From contig DATDCV010000142.1 of assembly GCA_036524155.1 (NCBI GenBank), positions 1 to 7,361 on the forward strand: a stretch of DNA of 7,361 bases. The letters are read 5' to 3'. Positions 1-7,030 of the stretch are shown here, in pieces; within the stretch, counting starts at the first letter, position 1; each line of letters starts with the position of its first letter. The notes under the pieces were generated by a model. That model had not been told where the DNA came from. It saw only the letters and a list, made by a program, of their open reading frames with translations, and made no database searches. The position numbers and the translations under genes are program-made. The DNA is from DATDCV01 sp036524155 (lineage in GTDB: Bacteria; Verrucomicrobiota; Verrucomicrobiia; Limisphaerales; UBA8199).

Positions 1-161
1 GCCGTAATGGGCGTCTATGGCCCGCCTGGGTTCGACCGATTGCCGGTTCGAGCCACCATCGCCAGCAGCGGCGGCTCCGATCTTCAAGCGATCGCGCTGG
101 CCAATCCGGGCGTGCGGCTCGCCAACCGGGCCCCGGCCTCCTTGATTTACGCGAGATTTGC

Positions 162-461
162 CTACTTCTTCCCGTCTTTCTTGCTATCCTTCTTGCCTTT
201 GGCGTCCTTTACCTCGACCTCGGTGGCGACCATCGTGTAATAGATGGTCACTTTGTCGCCGACCTTGATGTCGCCGGGGATCTTGGTATTTTTGTCACGG
301 GCGATTTCCCATCTATCGTTTCCCTTTTGCACCGTAATTGTGGTGGCGGTGACTTCGAGGACAGGGCCGGTGACCTGATAAGTTTTGGCGTCGACCGCAC
401 TCAAGGAAGTCGCGGCCAGGAGCACGGCGCCACAGACGAAGGCTAATGCGTATTTTTTCAT
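162..461 (-). CDS. small secreted DUF5666-like protein with lysine-rich tail
   Basis: The product is 99 residues and has no function I can name. Residues 1-25 form a signal peptide: KK at positions 2-3, a hydrophobic stretch to about residue 22, and likely cleavage after V-D-A (residue 25). Residues 27-85 alternate short beta strands in the pattern of small OB-like DUF5666 domains, including VTGPVLEV, TITVQKG, KVGDKVTIYY and TEVEVK. The last 15 residues contain eight lysines, which suggests binding to an acidic surface or polymer (inference). An in-frame GTG at 479 would add six residues, but the ATG at 461 puts the KK directly before the hydrophobic core, so I chose it. No Shine-Dalgarno sequence is visible. 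The gene lies 125 bp downstream of the DUF362 gene on the same strand and could be read with it or from its own weak promoter. The gene call is fairly sure; the domain name is tentative. Confidence 0.8.
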   Translation of the reverse strand: MKKYALAFVCGAVLLAATSLSAVDAKTYQVTGPVLEVTATTITVQKGNDRWEIARDKNTKIPGDIKVGDKVTIYYTMVATEVEVKDAKGKKDSKKDGKK

Positions 462-481
462 TTTAAGTGTGGTGGACACAT
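458..481 (-). other. possible 7-codon leader ORF overlapping a start codon
   Basis: Directly upstream of the small secreted protein, an ATG at 481 opens a seven-codon frame reading MCPPHLK. Its TGA stop (460-458) overlaps the downstream ATG (461-459) in an ATGA arrangement. Such overlaps permit translational coupling. The upstream ATG has no Shine-Dalgarno sequence either, so this may be chance. Confidence 0.2.
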
Positions 482-585
482 TTGGTTCTTGTTCGCGCCC
501 ATCGTGCGGCTAGGTTTCCCAACAGGGCCGAGCTCGTCAAGTAGCGACTTACACCCCCACTCACGCGGCGGGCCGAGGCTTGCGT

Positions 586-2502
586 CTATGGTTGGTACAA
601 GCGATAAAGCCGTGTCAGGCCCGAAATATCGTTCGTAACCATATTCCTTCCCTGGAAGAACGCCGGCGGCACGCCCAGGTTTCCCCAGCTACTCGGAGTA
701 GCAGGGTCTGTCGTTGCCTGGAGCGTTCCGCCCAGTGATGATTGCCAGGACACGACGACCTGGTTGCCAGCTCGGCTGATGGCTACCACTGGCGCAGGCC
801 GACTGGCCGTCAGCGCGACTAATTCAATGCCGTTACCGGTACCGAGGTTACGACTGTATTTCTTGTCGACGGGATTATTCCAGTGCTCGTGCGCGCCCAA
901 ACTCGCAAGCCGACTGCCCGTCTTGCCAGGATCATAAAACGTGCCGGAGGGCGGATTGTTGGCCAAGGCAGCCTCGTGAAGGAAATCTTCAGCTCCGCCT
1001 TGAAGCGCGTTGGTGGCTCCGCCCCCGTTATTGACCACCGCGGGCCATTCCTTCAGCAGGAAATCGTAGCACACCGAGTCGATCGCCACAGGGTCTTGAG
1101 AGGCGAACAGACTCGAAGGCCACCGGCCATTGAACGGAGCCATGTTCCAGAGATACGGATGTGAGTCCCAATAATAGCCTCCAAACAGACCATCGACCAG
1201 CCAGAGCACCGTTTTGTCCCCCAGCACGGGGCTGCCGACGAGATCGACGATGCAGCGATAGTGACCCAACCCCGGCACGCCCATACTCGGATCCGGAGTG
1301 CTCTTGTGCATGCTGCTGTAGTTTGGAGTGCCGGGCTGGTTCGGGCCATTGGCATCGCGGAAAAAGCCATCCGGACACCGCAGCAGCGCGCCGTAAAAGT
1401 TCTTGCCGCACGCCGTTATTCCCACGCTGTGGCCTTTGAGCACCGCGAAGTTAATGAGGTAATCGGCTTGCGCGAACGGCACGGGAACATAATCCGCCAC
1501 GACCGGCTGGTTGGTCGTGTTTGCGTTGGTCACGCTCCAATAGAACTTCACCGTCGAGAGCTCGACCCGCATCCGGCCAGCGCCGCCGTAATTATCGAAG
1601 TAACGCACATCCGGGAATTCCGGGTGCAGCTTGTCCCACATGTAGCGCGGGAAGTTCCCGGTCGGGTCACCGAGAAAGATATTGGTCTGGCTGACGCGGA
1701 CCGTGTACACCAAGTGCCGCAGCAGCGACAGGAGCATCTGTGGTGAATTATCGATAGTATTCAGCCAGTGGCCGCCCGAATAGGCGTTGTTTTTCTCATA
1801 GTTGCCGGTGATGTTGACCGTCTGGGTGCCGGAGCGCGCGTTGCAGGTGGTCAGGTTGATCTTGATGGCGATCTTTTCGCCCGGCTGGTATCCGCGGTCA
1901 CCCCGGCCATGCCGGAGATTGAAATACCTGAAAATCGCATCCCAAGCCGCCGCATCCGAATTGCCGCCGCCCACCGCCTGGACCGCTTTCGACATCATTT
2001 CCTCGACTACCGCGAGATCGGTGTGGTTGGTTTCATACCAATGCTCGCCGGAGGTATAGCCCGCCCAACTCGTGGCGGTGGGGCCGTAAACCCAGGCCAC
2101 CCGCCCTGGGAAAATGCCTTTTGCCACGCCATAAACTCCGTGCGGCGGATTGTCTGCCCACGCGTGCAGCGCCGGCAGGCTCGCCACTACCAAGGCGCAT
2201 CCCGCCAAACCGGCTGCACCCCACAGGCAGGCCCTCCACAGTCGCACATTGCGCATTCGAACCTTGCGCCAGGCGAAGGCTGAACCGAGCAACGCCATCA
2301 GCCAAATGACGAAGCTGCTCGCCACCGGAAAAGCCATGCGCTGGCAGGGGTAAGCCGCCCGGCTGGGCTTCGGAATGACCCGAATGAGAAACCAGAGCAG
2401 TGACAAAAGGCCCATGCCGGAAAACCCCCAGGCGAGCCAGTTCCTTTTGGTTGGTCGAGGACGAGAACGAAAACGTTCTTGGAAAGGTAACGGGAGGCTC
2501 AT
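586..2502 (-). CDS. membrane-anchored DUF362 domain protein
   Basis: The product is 638 residues. The N-terminus is basic, followed by three predicted membrane helices at about 22-43, 54-78 and 88-116, and then a large domain probably outside the cytoplasm. The body matches DUF362 (PF04015): a KINL strand at 214-217, FLGDP at 276-280, the conserved block DYLINFAVLKGH (347-358) followed by GITACGKNFYG (361-371), LVDGLFGG (435-442), and ASQDPVAIDSV (467-477) near the domain end. Many DUF362 proteins carry a ferredoxin-like CxxCxxC cluster; none is present here, although single cysteines lie at 220, 365, 376, 417 and 478. Residues about 570-638 form a separate C-terminal beta module with VVVSW, SSWGNLG and a final LYRLYQP, typical of secreted Verrucomicrobiota proteins. 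The ATG at 2502 has no Shine-Dalgarno sequence but lies about 85 nt after a good promoter. The biochemical role of DUF362 is not established. Family call sure, function unknown. Confidence 0.92.
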   Translation of the reverse strand: MSLPLPFQERFRSRPRPTKRNWLAWGFSGMGLLSLLWFLIRVIPKPSRAAYPCQRMAFPVASSFVIWLMALLGSAFAWRKVRMRNVRLWRACLWGAAGLAGCALVVASLPALHAWADNPPHGVYGVAKGIFPGRVAWVYGPTATSWAGYTSGEHWYETNHTDLAVVEEMMSKAVQAVGGGNSDAAAWDAIFRYFNLRHGRGDRGYQPGEKIAIKINLTTCNARSGTQTVNITGNYEKNNAYSGGHWLNTIDNSPQMLLSLLRHLVYTVRVSQTNIFLGDPTGNFPRYMWDKLHPEFPDVRYFDNYGGAGRMRVELSTVKFYWSVTNANTTNQPVVADYVPVPFAQADYLINFAVLKGHSVGITACGKNFYGALLRCPDGFFRDANGPNQPGTPNYSSMHKSTPDPSMGVPGLGHYRCIVDLVGSPVLGDKTVLWLVDGLFGGYYWDSHPYLWNMAPFNGRWPSSLFASQDPVAIDSVCYDFLLKEWPAVVNNGGGATNALQGGAEDFLHEAALANNPPSGTFYDPGKTGSRLASLGAHEHWNNPVDKKYSRNLGTGNGIELVALTASRPAPVVAISRAGNQVVVSWQSSLGGTLQATTDPATPSSWGNLGVPPAFFQGRNMVTNDISGLTRLYRLYQP

Positions 2503-2594
2503 GGAAAACGCAGCTTTCGGCGGAGTGTTAACCGGCGGTCTCGGCAGGCGCAGGCCGGCGACAGAACTGGTGTTGGGCCGAGTTCATGCCGCCT

Positions 2595-2622
2595 ACGGTA
2601 GAGCGTCGCGATCAAGTGTCAA
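2595..2622 (-). promoter_or_regulatory. sigma70-like promoter for the DUF362 gene
   Basis: Read on the minus strand, a perfect -35 TTGACA (2622-2617) is followed by a 16-bp spacer and TACCGT (2600-2595), which matches TATAAT at the key positions T1, A2 and T6. Transcription would start near 2588 and leave an untranslated leader of about 85 nt. The site lies in the 255-bp gap between the peptidase and DUF362 genes, so the two genes are probably separate transcription units. The rest of this gap holds no gene and no hairpin followed by a T-run. Confidence 0.5.
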
Positions 2623-2757
2623 GATTCAAATCACTTGCGAGCCAGACAGCGCCTCACGCAGATAGAATCGGCGCGCGGCCATGAACTGCGCCAACGTGGA
2701 GACCGTGGACGAAGCCCGAGTTGTTTGTAGCCCCCGTGGACAGTCCAAAGCTGACCT

Positions 2758-5508
2758 TTAATTCGTGGCCTTCAGCGCGCCCCGCGGGGTCTCAGCCTTG
2801 CCGCCTTTGATGTTGGCATCTAAACGGTCCGTCAGCGCCTTCAGTTTCTTCTCCAATTTCTGGTTCTGTTTCTCCAGCGTGTCAAGCCGGTCAATCAGTC
2901 CGGCAGTCGACTGCCTGGGTTCCACCGGCCTTTTGATCGCCTCAATGGCGTGCCCAGCCGCGCGACGCACCCCGGCAGTTCGAGTGCTGCTGCGGATGCG
3001 CTCCAGGTCCGCAAGAACTCGAGGATCGCCCAGCTCGCCCAGAGCGCCGATCGCGGCGAGTTGCGCCGCAGGATCGGGATCATCGAGCCAGGTCGTCAGG
3101 GCTGTCCGAGTTCGGTCCCGCTCGGCATCGCCGCGCCCCAGCCGTCCAAGGAGCCCAATCGCCTCCCCGCGCAACTCATCGTCCCGTGCGGGCTGCGCCA
3201 ATTCGAGCACCACGCTGTCGGCGTTTGTGTCTCCCAATGCACGCAGCGACGCGAACGCCGCCAGCCTCACCGTCCGGCGCCCGGGTTTCTTCGCCGCCGC
3301 CAGCACGGCCTCCCGGCTTCGCTCCACCTGTTCGGGCGAGCCGCGCATCTGTCCCAGCGTCCGTATCGCCGCCGCCTCGAGGCTCAGCGGTTGCTCCCGG
3401 TTGGCGTGTCTGAGCACTGCCTCATGCGCTTCGCGCGACACAACAAAGTTGGCCATAGTTTCGATCACTGTCGCCAGCACGCGTTGGTCAGCGAGCCCCG
3501 CCCGTTCGGCGTTCAACAAGGCGCTCAAAGCCTTGTCGGTCTGCATCCGGCCCAGGCAACGCGCCGCCGACTGCCGCACGCCCCACCACTCCGACTCATT
3601 CCACAACACTTGCTCAAACGTCGTGCTATCCTCCGCGCGCGGCTCTTTCCCGATCGCCTCCACCGCCTGCAACCGCGAGAGCGCCGTTGGCCCTTTGCGT
3701 GTCTGTTCCACCAGCATTGCCCGCGGCACATTTACCGCCAGGGTCTTGAGCAACGCCTCGTGCGGGTCCACGCAGAACAGAGTCGGCTCCGTTTCGAACT
3801 CATACCGAAACTCATGCCGCGAGTCCCGCAGCTCGGCCGTCACGTTCGTTTCCTTTCCCTGGACCCGGAAACTTAGTTTCAGCGGACAGGTGAAGGCCGG
3901 CGTGATCGCGTCGATCTTTTGCGTCTGCTTCACTGTGACCGTCGCCATCCGCTGCGCCCCATCCCACGCATAATCCACCTCCAGCCGTGGCACCCCGTGG
4001 CCGTACACCCACTGCTGAAAGAACTGTTCCAGGTCGAGCCCGGAAACCTTCTCCAGGGCCTGCCGCAGGTCGCTCGTCTCCACGCTTTGCCACTCACGGT
4101 CGTGGAGGTATTGCCGGACGCCCCTCCAGAAAATCTCATCCCCGAGGTCGTGCCGCAGCATGTGCAGCACCCAGGCCCCTTTATAGTAGATTTTCAAGCC
4201 GTCCATTTGGTAAATCGCCTCCGCGTCCGGCAGATCGCGGTTGACCATCGGCTTGCCGCTCTCGCTCGAGTCCGCCCCCGCCACCCCGCGCGACTTCTGC
4301 CACATCTCGTATTCGAGGCGCGCGGGCATCTCGCGGTGGCTCGCCCAAAGCGTGTCCAGGTAGGTGCCGAAGCTTTCATTCAGCCACGCCTGCGACACGC
4401 TGCGGTAATTGACCACCCCGCCGAACCACTGATGCGCCACCATGTGCGCGATCAGCCAATTTTCCGTGTGCTCCAACGGCCAGTCTCCGTCGTCGCTTGC
4501 CGTGAGGTAAAACGGGCTCACAAACGAAAAACCGGCATGCTCCATGCCTCCGTGGTGATGATCCACCACGGTGATGTGCGTGTAGCCCGGATACGGAAAG
4601 TCGTAGCCGATCAGCCCGGAAAAATACTCCAGCATCTCCGGCACGTGCTGGAACGTGAACCGCGCCGCCGCCTCCGAACCGGGCTGGGTGAACGTCACGA
4701 CTGGCTTGCCTCGCCAGAGCTCCCGTTGTTCCACCAACTCTCCCAGCACCATCCCCATGAGGTGCGGATCCGTTAGCTGCTCGCTCCGCCAGTGGAATGT
4801 GTTCGACTTCCCGTCGTCCGCCGTCCGTTTCTCCACCAGCGTCCCGTTTGCCACCGCCGTGTAAGGGGACGGCGCCGTTACTTCGATGTCCGATGTCCAC
4901 CGTGCGTTTGGCCAGTCGTGGCACGGCACCCAATAACGGGCCTCAAGCGGCTCGCTCATCGTATAAACCATGAGCGGTTTCCGCGGCGCCGACTCGCTCG
5001 GCAACACAAAATACATTCCTTTCCGCGGTTCCTCCAGACGGTAAGTCACCGCCAGGCGGAAAGCTTCTCTCGGCGGGGCCGCTTTCGGCAACTGCACCGT
5101 CAGCAGCTTGTCGTCATACGAAAACGACAGCGCCGTCCCTTGACCAGGCAGTTCCACCTTGAGGATCCTTATATCGACCGCGTCCAACCGCACCGTTCTG
5201 GCTTCCTTCGCCCGCGGCCTCAGCGTGAACTCCACCCGCCCCTCGCACGTCCGCGCCTTCAACCCTGCGGCCGTGAAGGTCAACTGCAGCCTCATGTGCT
5301 CGAAACTGACGGGTTGATCCACCGAGTAAAGCGCGCGGTCCCGTCCCGTCTCCCGCCCGTCAGCCCCCATCAGGCACAGGGTCGCGCCAAGGCACGCGGT
5401 CGCAACCGCGACCCGGCCGATTCCTGCGAGCAACGTAACGCGCCGGCGGTCCAATCCGCACGACCGTGTCCCCTGGGACTGCCAGCGTTCCTTTGGTTCC
5501 TTGCTCAT
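2758..5508 (-). CDS. exported M1 aminopeptidase-like protein with altered active site, HEAT repeats and coiled coil
   Basis: The product is 916 residues from the ATG at 5508. An in-frame start at 5637 would run into the divergent gene and put 43 unlikely residues before the export signal. Residues 20-48 (RRR followed by a hydrophobic stretch) look like a signal peptide or anchor, possibly Tat or lipoprotein type. Residues about 60-510 are the M1 fold: an N-terminal beta domain, GGMEH at 320-324 in place of GxMEN, HMVAHQWFG at 355-363 in place of HExxHxWFG, WLNE with zinc ligand E378 exactly 18 residues after H359, and YYKG (441-444) with the catalytic-type tyrosine Y441. Both histidines and E378 are kept, but the general-base glutamate is M356. 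About seven or eight HEAT-like helical repeats follow (about 606-860), then a coiled coil at 871-896 with leucines in a clean 4-3 spacing. M1 enzymes remove N-terminal amino acids from peptides; this one may be inactive. Family sure, activity doubtful. Confidence 0.93.
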   Translation of the reverse strand: MSKEPKERWQSQGTRSCGLDRRRVTLLAGIGRVAVATACLGATLCLMGADGRETGRDRALYSVDQPVSFEHMRLQLTFTAAGLKARTCEGRVEFTLRPRAKEARTVRLDAVDIRILKVELPGQGTALSFSYDDKLLTVQLPKAAPPREAFRLAVTYRLEEPRKGMYFVLPSESAPRKPLMVYTMSEPLEARYWVPCHDWPNARWTSDIEVTAPSPYTAVANGTLVEKRTADDGKSNTFHWRSEQLTDPHLMGMVLGELVEQRELWRGKPVVTFTQPGSEAAARFTFQHVPEMLEYFSGLIGYDFPYPGYTHITVVDHHHGGMEHAGFSFVSPFYLTASDDGDWPLEHTENWLIAHMVAHQWFGGVVNYRSVSQAWLNESFGTYLDTLWASHREMPARLEYEMWQKSRGVAGADSSESGKPMVNRDLPDAEAIYQMDGLKIYYKGAWVLHMLRHDLGDEIFWRGVRQYLHDREWQSVETSDLRQALEKVSGLDLEQFFQQWVYGHGVPRLEVDYAWDGAQRMATVTVKQTQKIDAITPAFTCPLKLSFRVQGKETNVTAELRDSRHEFRYEFETEPTLFCVDPHEALLKTLAVNVPRAMLVEQTRKGPTALSRLQAVEAIGKEPRAEDSTTFEQVLWNESEWWGVRQSAARCLGRMQTDKALSALLNAERAGLADQRVLATVIETMANFVVSREAHEAVLRHANREQPLSLEAAAIRTLGQMRGSPEQVERSREAVLAAAKKPGRRTVRLAAFASLRALGDTNADSVVLELAQPARDDELRGEAIGLLGRLGRGDAERDRTRTALTTWLDDPDPAAQLAAIGALGELGDPRVLADLERIRSSTRTAGVRRAAGHAIEAIKRPVEPRQSTAGLIDRLDTLEKQNQKLEKKLKALTDRLDANIKGGKAETPRGALKATN

Positions 5509-5570
5509 GCCGGGGAGTATTGCGCCGGGTCGCCAGAAACACAAGCGGCCCCGCCCCCAAGGCGGCTTCC

Positions 5571-5600
5571 TTGCGGTGTCCGCGGCAACGCGGCTACTAT
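5571..5600 (+). promoter_or_regulatory. candidate promoter giving a leaderless mRNA
   Basis: TTGCGG (5571-5576), an 18-bp spacer and TACTAT (5595-5600, five of six matches to TATAAT) lie just before the lipoprotein gene. The -10 element ends only 6 bp before the ATG at 5607, so transcription would begin at or next to the start codon and leave no room for a ribosome binding site. The spacer contains a 5-bp perfect inverted repeat, CCGCG (5580-5584) and CGCGG (5589-5593), around GCAA. Confidence 0.4.
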
Positions 5601-5606
5601 GACCCG

Positions 5607-6815
5607 ATGCATCGGCGAACTTTTTTGCGGACATCACTTTGCGCCGCCTCCGCCCTGGTTGCTGGCTGCCATTCCCATTCTCGCGGCCGCCAGGTCGACC
5701 GGTCGATGACGGAACCGAGTGCCGACACGCGCTGGCAGAAACACGGAGTAGTGCTGGAGGCGACCGAGAGCTGGGAACAAGAGAACGTGCAGAATTTCAC
5801 CGCCTGCGCGGAGCCGTTAGAGCGTGGCTCCTGGCGTCTGTGGTATTCAGTTTCCGGTGAACCGCGAAGTTATACGGTGGCCTATGCGGAAGGCGTGCCC
5901 GGCGAGCCGATGAAAAAGGTCCCCGCGGTTCTGACGCCTCGGGAGCCACCGGACGGGCCACTCTCTATCGGAAATCTGCCCGAGGGATGGAGACCGGTTC
6001 AACCGGTTCACCTGGAACTTCCAAACGGCCGGCATCGCCTCTATTTTTGGGCTCACGGTCAGCAGATCGCTCGCTACCTGGCGGCCGAGAGCGAGGATGG
6101 AAGGCGATTTCGCGTACTCGATCCCTTGCGCCCCGTGCTTTATCACCCTAACGACCGCGCGGCTTTTGGCGTGCCGTCGCCGGACGGGGTCATGTTCCGA
6201 TCGGACCCGAGCGCCGAGCGTCCCCTCGACGAGCCCCGGGCGCTGCCGCGTTTAATCTCAAATGACGCTACGAACGTTTACCACCTGCCTGACGGCACAT
6301 TTGAAATGTACTCCGTCGGCCTCTTGCGCGTCCCTAAAGGCGACCCTGCGTACGTTGCCGAAGACAACGCAGCGGGTCTGCTGCGAGTCCTTGACCGCTA
6401 TACTTCGGAAGATGGCCTGCATTTCGAGAACCGCCAGCGCGTGATTCAACGGGATGCGAACGACCCGGCGGACCTGCAGTTCTATTACCTGTCCGTGACC
6501 CACACGTCCCACGGCCGCGTCGGTTTGCTGGGTCATTACCGCTGCCGGGCGCAAACGATGGACCTGGAATGGTGCTTCTCAAGCGATGGTGTGGATTGGC
6601 GGCGTCCCTTGCGTACGGCCTGGCTGCCCCGCGGAAACCCTCCTGCTCCCGACTGCTACGGCATTTACGCGGGCAACCGCCTCGTGGAGCGCGATAGACG
6701 CTGGTTCCTCTTTTACACCGGTGTGAACAGCAGCCATAACGGCAGGCACGCCTACGGCAAAGCACGGCAAGTCGTCATGCTTGCAACCACTGACCCTGGT
6801 TTGGCGGGCGGATGA
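5607..6815 (+). CDS. Tat-type lipoprotein with glycosidase-like beta-propeller
   Basis: The product is 402 residues from the ATG at 5607. That start places RRTFL (residues 3-7), a twin-arginine motif, just before a short hydrophobic stretch and the lipobox VAGC with C21, so the protein should be exported, probably folded, and attached to membrane lipid. The frame stays open up to 5466, but the extra residues would bury this signal. The body repeats a pattern of beta-strand blades: RLWYSVSG (77-84), RLYFWAHG (144-151) with AESEDG, FEMYSVG (232-238) with SEDGLHF (267-273), LEWCFSSDGVDW (320-331), and WFLFYTGV (366-373). This is the look of five-bladed propellers of the GH43/GH32/GH130 kind. I cannot identify catalytic acids, so a substrate is not assignable; it could also be a non-enzymatic binding propeller. 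It diverges from the peptidase gene across 98 bp. Confidence 0.85.
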   Translation: MHRRTFLRTSLCAASALVAGCHSHSRGRQVDRSMTEPSADTRWQKHGVVLEATESWEQENVQNFTACAEPLERGSWRLWYSVSGEPRSYTVAYAEGVPGEPMKKVPAVLTPREPPDGPLSIGNLPEGWRPVQPVHLELPNGRHRLYFWAHGQQIARYLAAESEDGRRFRVLDPLRPVLYHPNDRAAFGVPSPDGVMFRSDPSAERPLDEPRALPRLISNDATNVYHLPDGTFEMYSVGLLRVPKGDPAYVAEDNAAGLLRVLDRYTSEDGLHFENRQRVIQRDANDPADLQFYYLSVTHTSHGRVGLLGHYRCRAQTMDLEWCFSSDGVDWRRPLRTAWLPRGNPPAPDCYGIYAGNRLVERDRRWFLFYTGVNSSHNGRHAYGKARQVVMLATTDPGLAGG

Positions 6816-7030
6816 GAGTCGGGACGCCGCCCTCGTCCAGGGCGCGTTGAAGTGCCCAAAGCAGAGCCTGATTCAAGAGCGTTGGCGGGGGCAGGCGGGC
6901 CGGTAAAAAGCTGGATTTGGAGGCTTGCCAGGGGGCGGCGAGCGTGGTAAGACTTATTACACAAACCCATACTTTCTGTGCTGAATGTCAGCACAGTCTA
7001 ATGCCATTGGACCATCTACTCCTCGAACCT
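6816..7030. other. intergenic region without a supported gene
   Basis: The first part (to about 6930) is GC-rich. It includes a frame, offset from the lipoprotein gene, that stays open across that gene's stop and ends at the TAA at 6904-6906. From about 6948 the base composition turns markedly A+T-rich, as expected for a promoter region, but I see no clear -35/-10 pair. A perfect inverted repeat lies at 6976-6996. There is no T-run after any hairpin that would make a terminator. Confidence 0.5.
6976..6996. repeat. perfect 9-bp inverted repeat, hairpin or operator
   Basis: The arms CTGTGCTGA (6976-6984) and TCAGCACAG (6988-6996) are exact reverse complements around the 3-nt loop ATG. The repeat lies 34 bp before the preferred start of the next gene and 4 bp before an alternative ATG at 7001. 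It could be an operator for a dimeric repressor or an RNA hairpin in the 5' leader. It has no following T-run, so it is unlikely to be a terminator for the lipoprotein gene, which ends 160 bp upstream. Confidence 0.6.

Noticed and set aside
25..60. Two GGTTCGA-like stretches resembling a tRNA T-arm followed by CCA
   Set aside because: No matching acceptor, D or anticodon stems can be drawn from the preceding bases.
1..240. Open plus-strand frame from the window edge to 240, possible 3' end of a gene
   Set aside because: Its last third is exactly antisense to the lysine-rich tail of the small secreted gene and gives an unnatural F/S/L-rich sequence. A minus-strand frame is equally open over bases 1-150, so openness here reflects GC content.
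512..540. Minus-strand TTGACG (540-535) as -35 of a promoter for the small secreted gene
   Set aside because: The -35 is good, but at 17-18 bp spacing only AAACCT or AACCTA is found, which is too poor a -10 to call.
2703..2741. Direct repeat CCGTGGAC at 2703-2710 and 2734-2741 downstream of the M1 gene
   Set aside because: Two 8-bp copies in GC-rich DNA with no symmetry, third copy or terminator features; likely chance.
2765..3973. Long plus-strand open frames opposite the M1/HEAT gene (also at 2950-3876 and 3919-4776)
   Set aside because: They are antisense shadows of a strongly GC-biased gene; their translations are rich in Arg, Pro and Ser and show no domain pattern, while the minus strand has clear M1 and HEAT motifs.
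5509..5637. Upstream extension of the M1 gene by 43 codons to an ATG at 5637
   Set aside because: It would overlap the divergent lipoprotein gene, add a non-homologous segment before the export signal and remove the intergenic promoter region.
6976..6996. LexA-type SOS box suggested by CTGT...ACAG
   Set aside because: The gap between CTGT and ACAG is 13 bp rather than the 8 bp of the E. coli box, and the gene downstream has no repair function.
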